A stretch of DNA of 64,000 nt from Mangrovibacter phragmitis (GTDB taxonomy: Bacteria > Pseudomonadota > Gammaproteobacteria > Enterobacterales > Enterobacteriaceae). Every line of letters begins with the position of its first letter. Position 1 is the stretch's first letter. The notes below the pieces were generated by a model. It did not search any database. It saw only the letters and a program-made list of their open reading frames with translations, and had not been told where the DNA came from. This document shows positions 36,374-47,724 of this stretch, piece by piece. Both the position numbers and the translations under genes were made by a program. The stretch covers positions 212,205 to 276,204 of the forward strand of contig NZ_LYRP01000047.1 of NCBI RefSeq assembly GCF_001655675.1. Direction: 5' to 3'.

Positions 36374-37306
36374 ATGGAACGACTTAAACGGATGTCAGTC
36401 TTTGCCAAAGTAGTTGAACTGGGTAGTTTCACCGCGGCGGCAAGACAATTACAAATGAGTGTCTCATCGATCAGCCAGACTATTGCCAAACTGGAAAATG
36501 AACTGCAGGTAAAGCTGCTTAACCGTAGTACCCGCAGTATTGGTCTGACCGAAGCAGGGAAAATTTATTACCAGGGCTGCCGCCGCATGTTGCACGAAGC
36601 GCGGGAAGTGCACGAACAACTTTATGCCTTCAATAACACGCCGATAGGGACGCTGCGTATTGGTTGTTCCTCTACAATGGCACACAATATTCTGGCTGTC
36701 ATGACAGCCAATATGCTGAAAGAGTACCCGGGTTTGTCTGTTAATCTGGTGACAGGTATCCCGGCACCAGACTTGATTGCCGATGGGCTTGACGTGGTTA
36801 TTCGGGTTGGAGCATTGAGCGATTCCAGCCTGTTTTCCCGCCGCCTGGGGGCAATGCCAATGGTTATCTGTGCCGCAAAGAAATACCTCAATCAGCACGG
36901 TGTACCGGAAAAACCCGCCGACCTGAGTAACCACTCCTGGCTGGAATACAGTGTTCGCCCGGATAATGAATTTGAGCTAATCGCACCCGAGGGAATTACC
37001 ACCCGTATGACACCTCAGGGGCGTTTTGTCACCAATGATCCAATGACTCTCACGCGTTGGCTGAGTGAAGGTGCAGGAATTGCTTATGTGCCACTTATGT
37101 GGGTTCTGGATGAAATAAAACAAGGTGATCTGGAAGTCTTACTGCCCCGCTACCAGTCAGATCCTCGACCAGTCTATGCGTTATATACCCAAAAAGATAA
37201 ATTGCCCCTGAAAGTACAAGTCTGTATTAACTGGCTGATGGAGTACTTTGTGAACGTAGCAGAGACTTACCAGGAAATGCATGGCCGCCATACAGACCTG
37301 AGGTAA
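36374..37306 (+). CDS. aaeR: AaeR, LysR-type activator of aaeXAB
   Basis: This LysR-family regulator responds to aromatic carboxylic acids and activates the divergent aaeXAB operon. The 310-residue protein has the N-terminal winged helix (GSFTAAARQLQMSVSSISQT, about 17-36, then IAKLENELQVKLLNRSTRS) and a periplasmic-binding-like effector domain. The divergent arrangement with 179 bp between starts is typical of LysR targets. Confidence 0.95.
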   Translation: MERLKRMSVFAKVVELGSFTAAARQLQMSVSSISQTIAKLENELQVKLLNRSTRSIGLTEAGKIYYQGCRRMLHEAREVHEQLYAFNNTPIGTLRIGCSSTMAHNILAVMTANMLKEYPGLSVNLVTGIPAPDLIADGLDVVIRVGALSDSSLFSRRLGAMPMVICAAKKYLNQHGVPEKPADLSNHSWLEYSVRPDNEFELIAPEGITTRMTPQGRFVTNDPMTLTRWLSEGAGIAYVPLMWVLDEIKQGDLEVLLPRYQSDPRPVYALYTQKDKLPLKVQVCINWLMEYFVNVAETYQEMHGRHTDLR

Positions 37307-37337
37307 AAAATAAGCCGCCAGTTAAAGCGGCGGCTTA
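37303..37337 (-). terminator. tldD terminator (convergent with aaeR)
   Basis: A 9-bp TAAGCCGCC/GGCGGCTTA stem is followed on the minus strand by ATTTTTTACC, giving a good tldD terminator. It also lies just after the aaeR stop. Confidence 0.82.
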
Positions 37338-37373
37338 CATGTCGACGACTACATTTATCGGCCTGTGTCAGAA

Positions 37374-38819
37374 TCAGGCCGTTCCGCCAACGGTAAGGTT
37401 ATCCACCTTAAGTGTGGGCTGCCCCACACCAACAGGTACACTCTGCCCTTCTTTACCGCAGACACCGACGCCGTTATCCAAACGCAGATCATTACCAACC
37501 ATTGAGATCTGCTGCATCGTTTCGATCCCAGAACCGATAAGCGTTGCGCCTTTCACCGGTTTCGTCACTTTCCCTTTCTCAATCAAATAGGCTTCTGAAG
37601 TGGAGAAGACGAATTTCCCGGAGGTAATATCAACCTGACCACCGCCAAAATTCGGGGCATACAGGCCATACTCAACCGATGCAATAATGTCTTCTGGCGT
37701 GGATTTGCCTGCCAGCATATAGGTATTTGTCATACGTGGCATCGGTAAGTGAGCATAAGATTCACGCCGGCCATTACCCGTTGGAGACATGTCCATCAGG
37801 CGGGCATTCATTTTATCCTGCATAAACCCTTTGAGTACGCCGTTTTCAATCAATACGTTGTACTGCCCAGGCACTCCTTCATCATCAATGGCAACAGAAC
37901 CACGGCGATTTGCCAGCGTGCCATCATCAACGACCGTACATAATTCAGACGCCACCAGTTTGCCCATCTGACCACTGAATACAGAAGTCCCACGGCGGTT
38001 AAAATCACCTTCCAGGCCATGCCCGACAGCTTCATGCAACAACACACCCGGCCATCCGGAACCTAACACCACGGGTAGTGTGCCTGCGGGAGCTGCCACA
38101 GCAGACAAGTTGACCAGCGCCATACGAACAGCCTCATGCGCCCAGGCATCAGCTCTGGCAGTACCTTCTTCTTCTTCAAGGAACCAGGCATAATCAAACC
38201 GGCCACCGCCACCACTGGAGCCGCGCTCACGTTTGCCATCTTCTTCAACCTGCACACTAACTGATAACCGGACCAATGGCCGTACATCGGCTGCCAGAGT
38301 ACCATCAGTGGCGGCAACCAGGATCAACTCGTACACCCCCGTCAGACTGGCATTCACTTCTTTAACACGGTTATCAGCAGAACGTGCCACGTTGTCCACA
38401 CGGCGTAAAATATCCAGTTTTTCTTCGCGGCTCATGCTCTGCAGAGGGTCGAGCTGCATATAACGAGCAGGTGTGGCTATGGCACTAAACGCTTTGGTTT
38501 GCCCTTCTCCCTGCTCCTGTACGATGCTGCGCGCGGCTTGCGCACTTTGTTGCAATGCTTCAAGGCTTATTTGATCTGCATATGCAAACCCAGTTTTTTC
38601 ACCGCTGATGGCACGAATACCAACGCCCTGGTCAATATTCCAGGAACCATCCTTAATAATACGGTCTTCCAGAACCCAGGATTCGTGATAGCTGGACTGG
38701 AAGTAGAGATCGCCATAATCAAGACGACGCTGTGATAATTGACCCAGGACAGAAAACAAGTCTTGATGACTTAATCCATTCGCGGACAATAACTGCTCGG
38801 TTACCAGATTCAGACTCAT
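37374..38819 (-). CDS. tldD: TldD metalloprotease subunit
   Basis: TldD with TldE forms a zinc protease needed for microcin B17 maturation and CcdA degradation. The 481-residue protein shows the zinc motif [18 protein letters not shown] (HExxxH) and a conserved [14 protein letters not shown] region. The ATG at 38819 (MSLNLVTEQ) matches E. coli. In-frame starts three and nine codons upstream exist, but the first lacks spacing and the second is a GTG. yhdP lies upstream on the same strand. Confidence 0.95.
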   Translation of the reverse strand: MSLNLVTEQLLSANGLSHQDLFSVLGQLSQRRLDYGDLYFQSSYHESWVLEDRIIKDGSWNIDQGVGIRAISGEKTGFAYADQISLEALQQSAQAARSIVQEQGEGQTKAFSAIATPARYMQLDPLQSMSREEKLDILRRVDNVARSADNRVKEVNASLTGVYELILVAATDGTLAADVRPLVRLSVSVQVEEDGKRERGSSGGGGRFDYAWFLEEEEGTARADAWAHEAVRMALVNLSAVAAPAGTLPVVLGSGWPGVLLHEAVGHGLEGDFNRRGTSVFSGQMGKLVASELCTVVDDGTLANRRGSVAIDDEGVPGQYNVLIENGVLKGFMQDKMNARLMDMSPTGNGRRESYAHLPMPRMTNTYMLAGKSTPEDIIASVEYGLYAPNFGGGQVDITSGKFVFSTSEAYLIEKGKVTKPVKGATLIGSGIETMQQISMVGNDLRLDNGVGVCGKEGQSVPVGVGQPTLKVDNLTVGGTA

Positions 38820-38906
38820 CGTACTCATTACTCTTATGCTGACCACCTGACTGGTGGTGAAATGTTTTATCTATTGAGCTTGCGGTAATTCATCGCTAAC
38901 GTCAAA

Positions 38907-41900
38907 TCATTGCGTGGCGGTTTTACGAGGTTGCCGCAATACTTCATTAATACGCGGTTTATCTATCGGGCCCGTAATTTGGTAGCGCAGCAAGGCAATT
39001 TTACTCCACAAAGGCCCCAGAACTTTACTGGCGGCAAATACCGCAGCACCAACTATCGGGTTTACTGCAAAAGCCGTTGCAACCCCTACAGTTGCTGAAA
39101 TTTCAGGTGCCACGGCAGCTTCCATGTTCAACTGCCGGTTAACCAAATCAACAGTGCCTTTCATCGCTATATCCGCTTCGAGCCCATCTACCAGCGTATC
39201 ATCAGTGTGCAACGTACCGTCTTTAATCCAGGCTGTGCTGCGGATGGAATCAAAATAAAAACCACTGCCAAAAGTATCGCTGAAATCAAAGCGCAATTTA
39301 CGCAATAAGGCATCAAAACTCACCAGTCGCAAAAGTTGGCCTGCATGCCCGGTTTCCAGCTCTGCTATTTTGCCTTTCCCCAGTTTAGTTTTAATTATCC
39401 CATTGAGTGAGGCGACATCAGGGCGCCAGGGAATATTGCGCCAGTGCAGATCGTATTCGGTCTTGAAAGAAGCACCCTGTAACGGAGTACCGACCCCAAA
39501 GAAGCCTGTCGCCTCGTCAAGCGACTTGCCGCTCAGGACGCCTTTGAGAGATGTTCTTTCACTACCAGGCTGATTAACCCACTCCCCACTCGCCGTCAAC
39601 CGTGCAAAGCCTGTATCAATAAGCCCTTGTGTTAACGTAAGCGTATTACCCTGAATCGCTAAATCTGCGTTAATACGACCATATTTTTGCCCCATCAGCC
39701 AACACTCTGCGCAGTGAATATTCAGATCAGGCCACTGGCTAAAATCAATTGTATTCCCCGTGGTCGCCAACATATTTTCAGCAGTTTTATCAACCTTGAG
39801 CGCAGATAATACCGGGTTGTAATAAAGGTAGTTCAGCGACACATCCCATGGAGTATTTTCACGCCGGGTTAATTTGCCGTTGATCTCACGCCCGGTTATG
39901 TCAACAACAGTGCTGTCAGTTGCGTTATGCATCACCAGATTAAGGTTGTTCCATGCCTGACCGGCAAACTGGAAGGAAGGCGTTCGCAATGTGACCGCAT
40001 CAGGAAAGCTCACACTGTGGCTTACTTTTTCTGCAGTCCCGGCCTGTAAGACAGCCAGCCATTGAGCACCATCAAGTGGCGGGAGGTTAAGCTCCACCAT
40101 CTGGTTTTCAGGTAATGGGGGAATACTCCGCGAATCAGACACCCAGATAGCCCGCTCCAGTGTCAGTTTTTTATTGAGCAACCAGTGGCTATTAAAGTGT
40201 GTGGTCTGCCCAAGGCTGCCAGTCAGCGAAAAACTGTGCATATCTCCTTTCGTTTTGATGACCAATGGCAAAGACTCGCCAGCAGGTTTAGCGGCCGGAA
40301 CAGGTAAGTGACTACTTACATTCTTCAAGTCACCTGTAAGGTCAACCTGCCAGGTTGTATCACCCCGGTAAGGTAAGGTCACTCCAACATTCCCTTTCCA
40401 GCCAAAAGAACCTTTTAAACTCTGGCTAAGAGCATCAGGCAATACGCCTGTACTGGCAGCTTGCCAGTTGCCATTCAGGTTAATATCCACCTGATACGCT
40501 TTTTCCTGCTCTTGTGTGGTGAAATCAACCGTCAGTGGCTGATTAAACCAAGTCGCCTGCAGTGGTCCACTGGTTAAATTGCCATTCTTAAAGCTGAACT
40601 CGCCAGTCAGGTGATGCAATGTGCTGTTAAGGGGAACAACAGACAACGTGTTATTGCGCAGTGAAACATTTCCCTGTGCCGTCGTCATTTCTCCATCTAA
40701 AGGAATAGCCAGATGTAAGCGAGCACTTACATCTCCTTTCAGTTTGAGTTCATCAAGCGTTGCGCCAAGGGTATCCGCTAAGGGCGTTTGTTTGAAATAG
40801 GGCCCAACAGATTCTCCCGCGCCGTTGATATCAGCATCAATAAACAGTTTTTCTTTCGCATAATCCGGAATCACGGCGTCCAGATTACTGGCCGTTACCC
40901 CACCTAAAATCGCTTTAGGTGCCTTCATCCACAAACCGTCATTACGAAAATCGAGATCAATATCAAGGTGCTGAAGTGCAGGCCAGTCTGGCTGGAAAGC
41001 AAAGGTTGCATCTTTAAGCGGAACAAAAACCTGGAACTGACCTTCGTTATGCAAATATGGGAAGAAATGTGGGTTTCCTGAGTAAACCAGTGTCGCATTT
41101 TGCGCTTTACCGGCTTTAATCGCACCACTGAGATAATCCACCAGCGATTTGCCCATCAGGTTTTCCGGAAAATAGCGCCATGCCTGCCCCCCGTCAGTCG
41201 CCGTGATCCCGGCCAGTATTTTAAGCCAGGGTTGGTCACCTTCCGGGTGTTGATAACTGAAATCACCATGGGCCTGGACGCCATTGGCCTGAACATTGAT
41301 ATTGCTACCGTCAATACGCAGCCCCTGAGCATCATCCTGCCAGCGTAAAGTGGCATTACCTTGTGAGATTTCCAGTGGCGCACGAAAGACATGCTCATAA
41401 GGCAAACGGGCATCATGAATGTTCAGATTCAGTCTGCCATTTTGCAGACTTCCGACAATATTGCCGGCAACATGCTGCGCACCTGGCAATAACTTCCACT
41501 GGTTCCAGGAAAGGTTGTGCCACTGCGCTTTCATGCGCAATGTTTCGGGCTTCTCTAAGGGAATATCCAGAGCCAGTGAGTCTATATTTCCTGCCGGGTG
41601 CAGGGTACGCCAGACATCGACAAATTTTGGAGCAAATGTTTCCGCCAGCGGAAGTAGTGGAGCCAGGTAATCCGGGGTTAACTGATTCGCACGAATGCGT
41701 AACTCTCCCTCTGAAAACGCAGACTCTGCGGTTTCTTTGGTATTCCCAGGTAGCCAGGCAAGCACCATGCTCCCTTGTGACCATGACTGGTTATCCAGTT
41801 TCAGGCCTGATAACGGAAACTGCACTTGCCAGCCAGTGCCCAGCTTAGAGATATGGGTAAGCAGGCTCTGCACCGAAAGCTCATGCCGGAATTTTTCGCC

Positions 41901-42713
41901 CGACCACTCCGCGCCCCCTTGCTGTAGCCAGATGTCCGCACTCTCCAGCCCACCATCTTTGATATTTACCCAGGCCGCCATACTGAAGCGTGCACGATTC
42001 AACTTAATGTTGTCCCGCATCCACTCACCAAACCAGGGCTTAACATCGACATCGTCTGCCTGCATCCAGATTTTCCCGGAGTTCAGCGTGCCATTTTGAT
42101 CACGTAAATCCATGCGTACATTGACCAGCCCATGTTGCCCGTTAAAGCTGGACAGACTTATCTTTCCTTCAGCCCGATGGCGTTTATTGCCGTTCAACCA
42201 GGTTAAATGTGGAATATGTAAGTTTGCCCGCTGGCCTGATAGCGTTAAAAAGCTGATGTTGCTGTCGCGCAAATCGAAGTGGTCAAATTGCCGTAAAAAC
42301 AGGTCATTGAGTTTACTGACCTCAAAGTCGGTGGTTTCACCGTTATGGGAAAGGGCCGTATTGGTCACTGCGTTTAATTGGTAGAAGGTGAGATCACGGA
42401 ATTGCCAGCGAGCGTGTAACAAGCTTTGCCAGATATCCAGCGCCAGCGTGACTCGCTTTATGGTTAACGTCCCTTTGTCTTTAAGCAGAACATTGATATC
42501 ACGAATATCAAGGGTGGGGCCAAATGTCTGCCAGGAGGCATGGATTTCACTGACCTCTACAGGAATACCGCTAACCTGTTCAATTTTAGCAAGAATGGGT
42601 TCCCGCCAATTATTCAGATGCGGCAATGCAAGGCGCAGCCCACTGACCAGTAGCGCAATAACGACAACCAGTGCAGCAAAGGTGAGCAGCAAGATGCCCG
42701 GCAGTCGCTTCAC
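38907..42713 (-). CDS. yhdP: YhdP, AsmA-like envelope phospholipid transport protein
   Basis: YhdP is a very large AsmA-family protein that, with TamB and YdbH, moves phospholipid to the outer membrane and affects enterobacterial common antigen. The 1268-residue protein has one N-terminal membrane segment (about 6-27), an AsmA-like domain, long repeated beta strands forming a predicted lipid groove, and a C-terminal DUF3971 region ending in a conserved hydrophobic stretch (EISATVGVATAFAVNPIVG). The start is GTG at 42713 with AAGGAGAG upstream, as in E. coli. Confidence 0.95.
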   Translation of the reverse strand: MKRLPGILLLTFAALVVVIALLVSGLRLALPHLNNWREPILAKIEQVSGIPVEVSEIHASWQTFGPTLDIRDINVLLKDKGTLTIKRVTLALDIWQSLLHARWQFRDLTFYQLNAVTNTALSHNGETTDFEVSKLNDLFLRQFDHFDLRDSNISFLTLSGQRANLHIPHLTWLNGNKRHRAEGKISLSSFNGQHGLVNVRMDLRDQNGTLNSGKIWMQADDVDVKPWFGEWMRDNIKLNRARFSMAAWVNIKDGGLESADIWLQQGGAEWSGEKFRHELSVQSLLTHISKLGTGWQVQFPLSGLKLDNQSWSQGSMVLAWLPGNTKETAESAFSEGELRIRANQLTPDYLAPLLPLAETFAPKFVDVWRTLHPAGNIDSLALDIPLEKPETLRMKAQWHNLSWNQWKLLPGAQHVAGNIVGSLQNGRLNLNIHDARLPYEHVFRAPLEISQGNATLRWQDDAQGLRIDGSNINVQANGVQAHGDFSYQHPEGDQPWLKILAGITATDGGQAWRYFPENLMGKSLVDYLSGAIKAGKAQNATLVYSGNPHFFPYLHNEGQFQVFVPLKDATFAFQPDWPALQHLDIDLDFRNDGLWMKAPKAILGGVTASNLDAVIPDYAKEKLFIDADINGAGESVGPYFKQTPLADTLGATLDELKLKGDVSARLHLAIPLDGEMTTAQGNVSLRNNTLSVVPLNSTLHHLTGEFSFKNGNLTSGPLQATWFNQPLTVDFTTQEQEKAYQVDINLNGNWQAASTGVLPDALSQSLKGSFGWKGNVGVTLPYRGDTTWQVDLTGDLKNVSSHLPVPAAKPAGESLPLVIKTKGDMHSFSLTGSLGQTTHFNSHWLLNKKLTLERAIWVSDSRSIPPLPENQMVELNLPPLDGAQWLAVLQAGTAEKVSHSVSFPDAVTLRTPSFQFAGQAWNNLNLVMHNATDSTVVDITGREINGKLTRRENTPWDVSLNYLYYNPVLSALKVDKTAENMLATTGNTIDFSQWPDLNIHCAECWLMGQKYGRINADLAIQGNTLTLTQGLIDTGFARLTASGEWVNQPGSERTSLKGVLSGKSLDEATGFFGVGTPLQGASFKTEYDLHWRNIPWRPDVASLNGIIKTKLGKGKIAELETGHAGQLLRLVSFDALLRKLRFDFSDTFGSGFYFDSIRSTAWIKDGTLHTDDTLVDGLEADIAMKGTVDLVNRQLNMEAAVAPEISATVGVATAFAVNPIVGAAVFAASKVLGPLWSKIALLRYQITGPIDKPRINEVLRQPRKTATQ

Positions 42714-42742
42714 ATTTCTCTCCTTGTCTGCTGGCGGCAGTG

Positions 42743-44212
42743 CTACATCATGACCACATCAAACTGCTCCTGATTATAGAGCGGCTCTATCTGAACTTTA
42801 ACTTGTTTACCTACAAAAATTTCTACCTCAGCAAGCGCATGAGATTCTTCGCTTTTCAATGCTTCAGCAACTGACGGAGAAGCGTAAACCAGGAAACGAT
42901 CAGAATCATAGGCATGATGGACGCGCACAATTTCACGCATAATTTCGTAGCAGACGGTTTCGACAGTTTTAACAGTGCCGCGCCCATGGCAAGTTGGGCA
43001 TTCACTGCACAGAACATGTTCCACACTTTCCCGTGTACGTTTCCGGGTCATTTCCACCAGGCCAAGAGCAGAAAAACCATTAACACTGGTTTTAACACGA
43101 TCTTTACTCAGGGCTTGCTCAAGGGAGTGTAATACACGACGCCGGTGGTCATCGTTACTCATGTCGATAAAATCGATAATGATAATCCCACCCAGGTTTC
43201 GCAGGCGTAATTGCCGGGCTATGGCCTGAGTCGCCTCAATGTTGGTGTTAAAAATGGTGTCATCAAGATTCCGGTGCCCAACAAAAGCGCCTGTATTGAT
43301 ATCAATGGTAGTCATCGCTTCTGTCTGGTCGATTATCAAATACCCACCAGATTTCAGTTCAACCTTGCGTTCAAGAGCACGCTGGATTTCATTTTCAACA
43401 TCATAGAGATCAAAAATAGGCTGGCGACCACTGTAATGTTCCAGTTTGGCCGTCATGTCCGGAATATATTCAGCCGTAAACTCCAGCAGCATTTCATATG
43501 TCAGACGAGAGTCAACGCGAATTCTGTCCAGTGAGGCATCAGCGAAATCACGCAATACTCGCTGAGCCAGTGCTAACTCGCCATACAGCTGGCAGCGGGT
43601 TTGAGGTCGTTTACGGCGTTCAATGACTTTACGCCAGACGCGTTTCAGATAAGCGGCATCAGAAGCCAGATCCTTCTCACATACGCCTTCTGCCGCCGTG
43701 CGAATGATAAAACCGCCCATTTCATCGCAATAAACGCTTACAACCTGTTTGAGCCGCTCACGTTCTTCTTCACTTTCTATACGCTGTGATACGCCGACAT
43801 GGGATGCACCTGGCATGAAAACCAGATAGCGAGAAGGGAGTGTGATATCTGTCGTCAAACGGGCACCTTTCGTGCCCAGAGGATCTTTCACTACCTGGAC
43901 CACCAGATCCTGCCCCTGGCGAACTAACTCTGAAATATCCCGTACTGTGAAGTTTTTCTGTTCTTCACCCGCAACACATTCAGTATGCGGCATGATATCT
44001 GAGGCATGTAAGAATGCTGCTTTATCAAGGCCAATATCTACAAATGCCGCCTGCATGCCCGGAAGTACACGACTCACGCGACCTTTGTAGATATTGCCTA
44101 CAATTCCCCGGCGCGCTTCACGTTCAATGTGGATCTCCTGCAAAATTCCACCATCTATGTAAGCTACCCGAGTTTCAGAAGGGGTAATATTGACTAATAA
44201 CTCAGCCGTCAT
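42743..44212 (-). CDS. rng: Ribonuclease G
   Basis: RNase G is an RNase E-family endonuclease that matures the 16S rRNA 5' end and decays some mRNAs. The 489-residue protein has an N-terminal S1 domain ([22 protein letters not shown] region), the catalytic DNase-I-like core with [13 protein letters not shown] and IIIDFIDM, and the zinc-link [11 protein letters not shown] 44212 matches E. coli and overlaps the maf end by 11 nt. It lacks the RNase E scaffold tail. Confidence 0.97.
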   Translation of the reverse strand: MTAELLVNITPSETRVAYIDGGILQEIHIEREARRGIVGNIYKGRVSRVLPGMQAAFVDIGLDKAAFLHASDIMPHTECVAGEEQKNFTVRDISELVRQGQDLVVQVVKDPLGTKGARLTTDITLPSRYLVFMPGASHVGVSQRIESEEERERLKQVVSVYCDEMGGFIIRTAAEGVCEKDLASDAAYLKRVWRKVIERRKRPQTRCQLYGELALAQRVLRDFADASLDRIRVDSRLTYEMLLEFTAEYIPDMTAKLEHYSGRQPIFDLYDVENEIQRALERKVELKSGGYLIIDQTEAMTTIDINTGAFVGHRNLDDTIFNTNIEATQAIARQLRLRNLGGIIIIDFIDMSNDDHRRRVLHSLEQALSKDRVKTSVNGFSALGLVEMTRKRTRESVEHVLCSECPTCHGRGTVKTVETVCYEIMREIVRVHHAYDSDRFLVYASPSVAEALKSEESHALAEVEIFVGKQVKVQIEPLYNQEQFDVVMM

Positions 44213-44795
44213 GATTGCTTTTTCCTTCGCGTAACGCACTAAACGTCGCTATTAATGCATCAGTTTCAACCAGAGGCAGGCCAACCACCGCGTGGTAACT
44301 ACCATTAATTTTTATCACAAAACGCCCCCCCAGCCCCTGGATTCCATACGCTCCAGCTTTATCCATTGGCTCACCGGATGCAACATACTCAGCAATATCA
44401 CGCTCTGATAATGGGCGAAATGTCACCTCAGTCACTACCAGACAATCCAGCAGATTGGTGCTATCCGCAATGGCAACCGCAGTCATAACCTGATGTGTTT
44501 TCCCAGAGAGTAACTGTAACATAGCACAGGCATGCGCTTGATCCTGCGGTTTTTCAAGAACTTCTCCATTTAATACCACAATGGTATCTGCGCCTAAAAC
44601 CGGTAAATCCCGGGAGGCCATGGCAACCCCGGCAGTGGCTTTATCCCGGGCAAGGCGTGACACGTATTGTTGCGCAGTTTCTCCCGGTAGGCGGATTTCA
44701 TCCACACCGGTAACAATGCGTTCAAATGAAACGCCAAGTTGCGTCAGCAATTCCTGGCGACGAGGTGAACCTGAAGCGAGATACAATGTAGTCAT
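44202..44795 (-). CDS. yhdE: Maf-like nucleotide pyrophosphatase YhdE
   Basis: This 197-residue Maf/HAM1-like pyrophosphatase of the YhdE subgroup hydrolyses dTTP/UTP and modified pyrimidine nucleotides. Conserved motifs are [12 protein letters not shown] at the N terminus, VLGADTIV (catalytic Asp) and [10 protein letters not shown]. Of two tandem ATGs the second (44795) has proper spacing to AGG and matches E. coli. It sits between mreD and rng in an mreBCD-maf-rng run. Confidence 0.94.
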   Translation of the reverse strand: MTTLYLASGSPRRQELLTQLGVSFERIVTGVDEIRLPGETAQQYVSRLARDKATAGVAMASRDLPVLGADTIVVLNGEVLEKPQDQAHACAMLQLLSGKTHQVMTAVAIADSTNLLDCLVVTEVTFRPLSERDIAEYVASGEPMDKAGAYGIQGLGGRFVIKINGSYHAVVGLPLVETDALIATFSALREGKSNHDG

Positions 44796-44804
44796 CATTA
44801 CCTG

Positions 44805-45293
44805 CTACTGCACGGCAAATTGCTGGCGCACTTTGCGCATAAGTAAAAAGATCCAGGGCCAAAGCACACCATTGACCACACTGCTCCAGTAAATTTCCGG
44901 ATGAAATGTTACGTCAATGACCAAAAACTCCGCCCAGAAGACAAGTAAATCAGCAGCCAGAGAGAGCACAACAATCACTAACGCTTGTTGCCATAACGCC
45001 AGATTGCGCAACAGCTGGAATTTTAACGCAACAAGATAAGCAATAATGCTCAGTGAGAGCGCCCGGATACCCAGTGTTGAGCCACTGATAAGATCAAGTA
45101 TGGCTCCCATTATAAATCCGGTGCCAACATTTACCCGGTGCGGCAACGCCAGTACCCAGTAAATAAGGATAAGCAACACCCAATCTGGCCGGAAAACAAT
45201 GATTTGTTCCGGCCATGGCATAACCTGCAGTATCAGCGCAATGATAAAAGATAAAACAATTACCCAACGCCCCTGACTACGGTAGCTCGCCAC
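44805..45293 (-). CDS. mreD: MreD, rod-shape membrane protein
   Basis: MreD is a polytopic inner-membrane subunit of the elongasome. The 162-residue protein has about five hydrophobic segments and the conserved [13 protein letters not shown] motif. It starts at a GTG (45293) that shares one base with the mreC stop (TAGTG), so translation is coupled. The C terminus [11 protein letters not shown] is conserved. Confidence 0.96.
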   Translation of the reverse strand: MASYRSQGRWVIVLSFIIALILQVMPWPEQIIVFRPDWVLLILIYWVLALPHRVNVGTGFIMGAILDLISGSTLGIRALSLSIIAYLVALKFQLLRNLALWQQALVIVVLSLAADLLVFWAEFLVIDVTFHPEIYWSSVVNGVLWPWIFLLMRKVRQQFAVQ

Positions 45294-46315
45294 TACTGGC
45301 CTCCCTGCAAGGATGGTGTCTTGTTTTGAGGCTCAGTAGCTGCCGGTGGTTGTGACAGGCCTGTTGCTGGTGCTGGTATTGGCGCAGGTGGCCCCATTTG
45401 CCCCGGTGCTGGCAATACTTGCGGCATCATTTGCATCAGGCGCTCATTCGCAACACGGTGGACTTCATCCGGTGTCATTGGATGTAACCCCTGGCGATCG
45501 GCTCCCCACAGCAATAACAAATAGCGTAAACGCTGCAGGCCAGCAGTAGGACGTGCCTGAATAACAGTGTAAGCCCGCTGTGTATCCAGTTTGACTGAAG
45601 AGACAACAGCCACGGGATAACCTTCCGGAAAGCGCCCGCCCAGACCGGATGTCACTAACACATCCCCAACCCTGATATCCGTATTAGCAGGTAAATGTTC
45701 AAGCTGGAGATCATCTGTGCAACCATTACCTGCCGCAATAACACGGATGTCATTACGCAATACCTGAATAGGTAAAGCATGTGTGGCATCACAAATTAAC
45801 AATACCCGGCTGGTAAATTTCGCAACAGCAACAACCTGCCCCACAACACCTTTGTCACTGATAACCGGCTGGCCTTCATAAACCCCATTCACGCTGCCTT
45901 TATCAATGACGACCTGGTCACTGTATGGATCGGTCCCCGCCGAAATCACCTGCGTCACCATTTTCTGCTCATCCTGACGCAAGGGGGAACCCAGTAACTC
46001 ACGCAAACGGGCGTTTTCCTGCCGGTACTGCCCAAGCAGAAGCAAGTCACTATTCTTTAATAATAATTCCCGACGCAGAGCACGGTTTTCCAGCTCAAGC
46101 TGATCTCGCGATGCCAGAGTCTGTGAAACGCTATCCAGCAATGCCCGCGGGCCATTGGAGATAAAATAGAAAGGGCTGACAGCCGTATCCATATAGGCCC
46201 GGATCTGACTAAACATACCCAGGCGGCTGTCCGCAACAATGACGCCCAGCGCCACCGCTACGGCCAGAAAAAGGCGAATCTGTAGCGAAGGGCCACGGCT
46301 AAAAATAGGCTTCAT
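45293..46315 (-). CDS. mreC: MreC, rod-shape periplasmic scaffold
   Basis: MreC is a bitopic protein that links MreB to PBP2-RodA. The 340-residue sequence has an N-terminal membrane segment (about 10-27), a coiled coil (about 65-105) and a beta-rich core with [18 protein letters not shown]. It ends in a Pro/Ala-rich low-complexity tail that varies between genera. It follows mreB by 63 bp containing a hairpin. Confidence 0.96.
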   Translation of the reverse strand: MKPIFSRGPSLQIRLFLAVAVALGVIVADSRLGMFSQIRAYMDTAVSPFYFISNGPRALLDSVSQTLASRDQLELENRALRRELLLKNSDLLLLGQYRQENARLRELLGSPLRQDEQKMVTQVISAGTDPYSDQVVIDKGSVNGVYEGQPVISDKGVVGQVVAVAKFTSRVLLICDATHALPIQVLRNDIRVIAAGNGCTDDLQLEHLPANTDIRVGDVLVTSGLGGRFPEGYPVAVVSSVKLDTQRAYTVIQARPTAGLQRLRYLLLLWGADRQGLHPMTPDEVHRVANERLMQMMPQVLPAPGQMGPPAPIPAPATGLSQPPAATEPQNKTPSLQGGQ

Positions 46316-46345
46316 AGGCTATGCGTATTCCTGGGCTGGCAACAA

Positions 46346-46365
46346 GGGCAATCTGGCGATTGCCC
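46346..46365 (-). terminator. Intercistronic hairpin between mreB and mreC
   Basis: An 8-bp GGGCAATC/GATTGCCC stem has a 4-nt loop. On the minus strand only TTGTT follows, so it is probably an attenuator lowering mreCD relative to mreB rather than a full stop. Confidence 0.6.
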
Positions 46366-46378
46366 CTTTCAGCATTAA

Positions 46379-47724
<1,346 letters not shown>
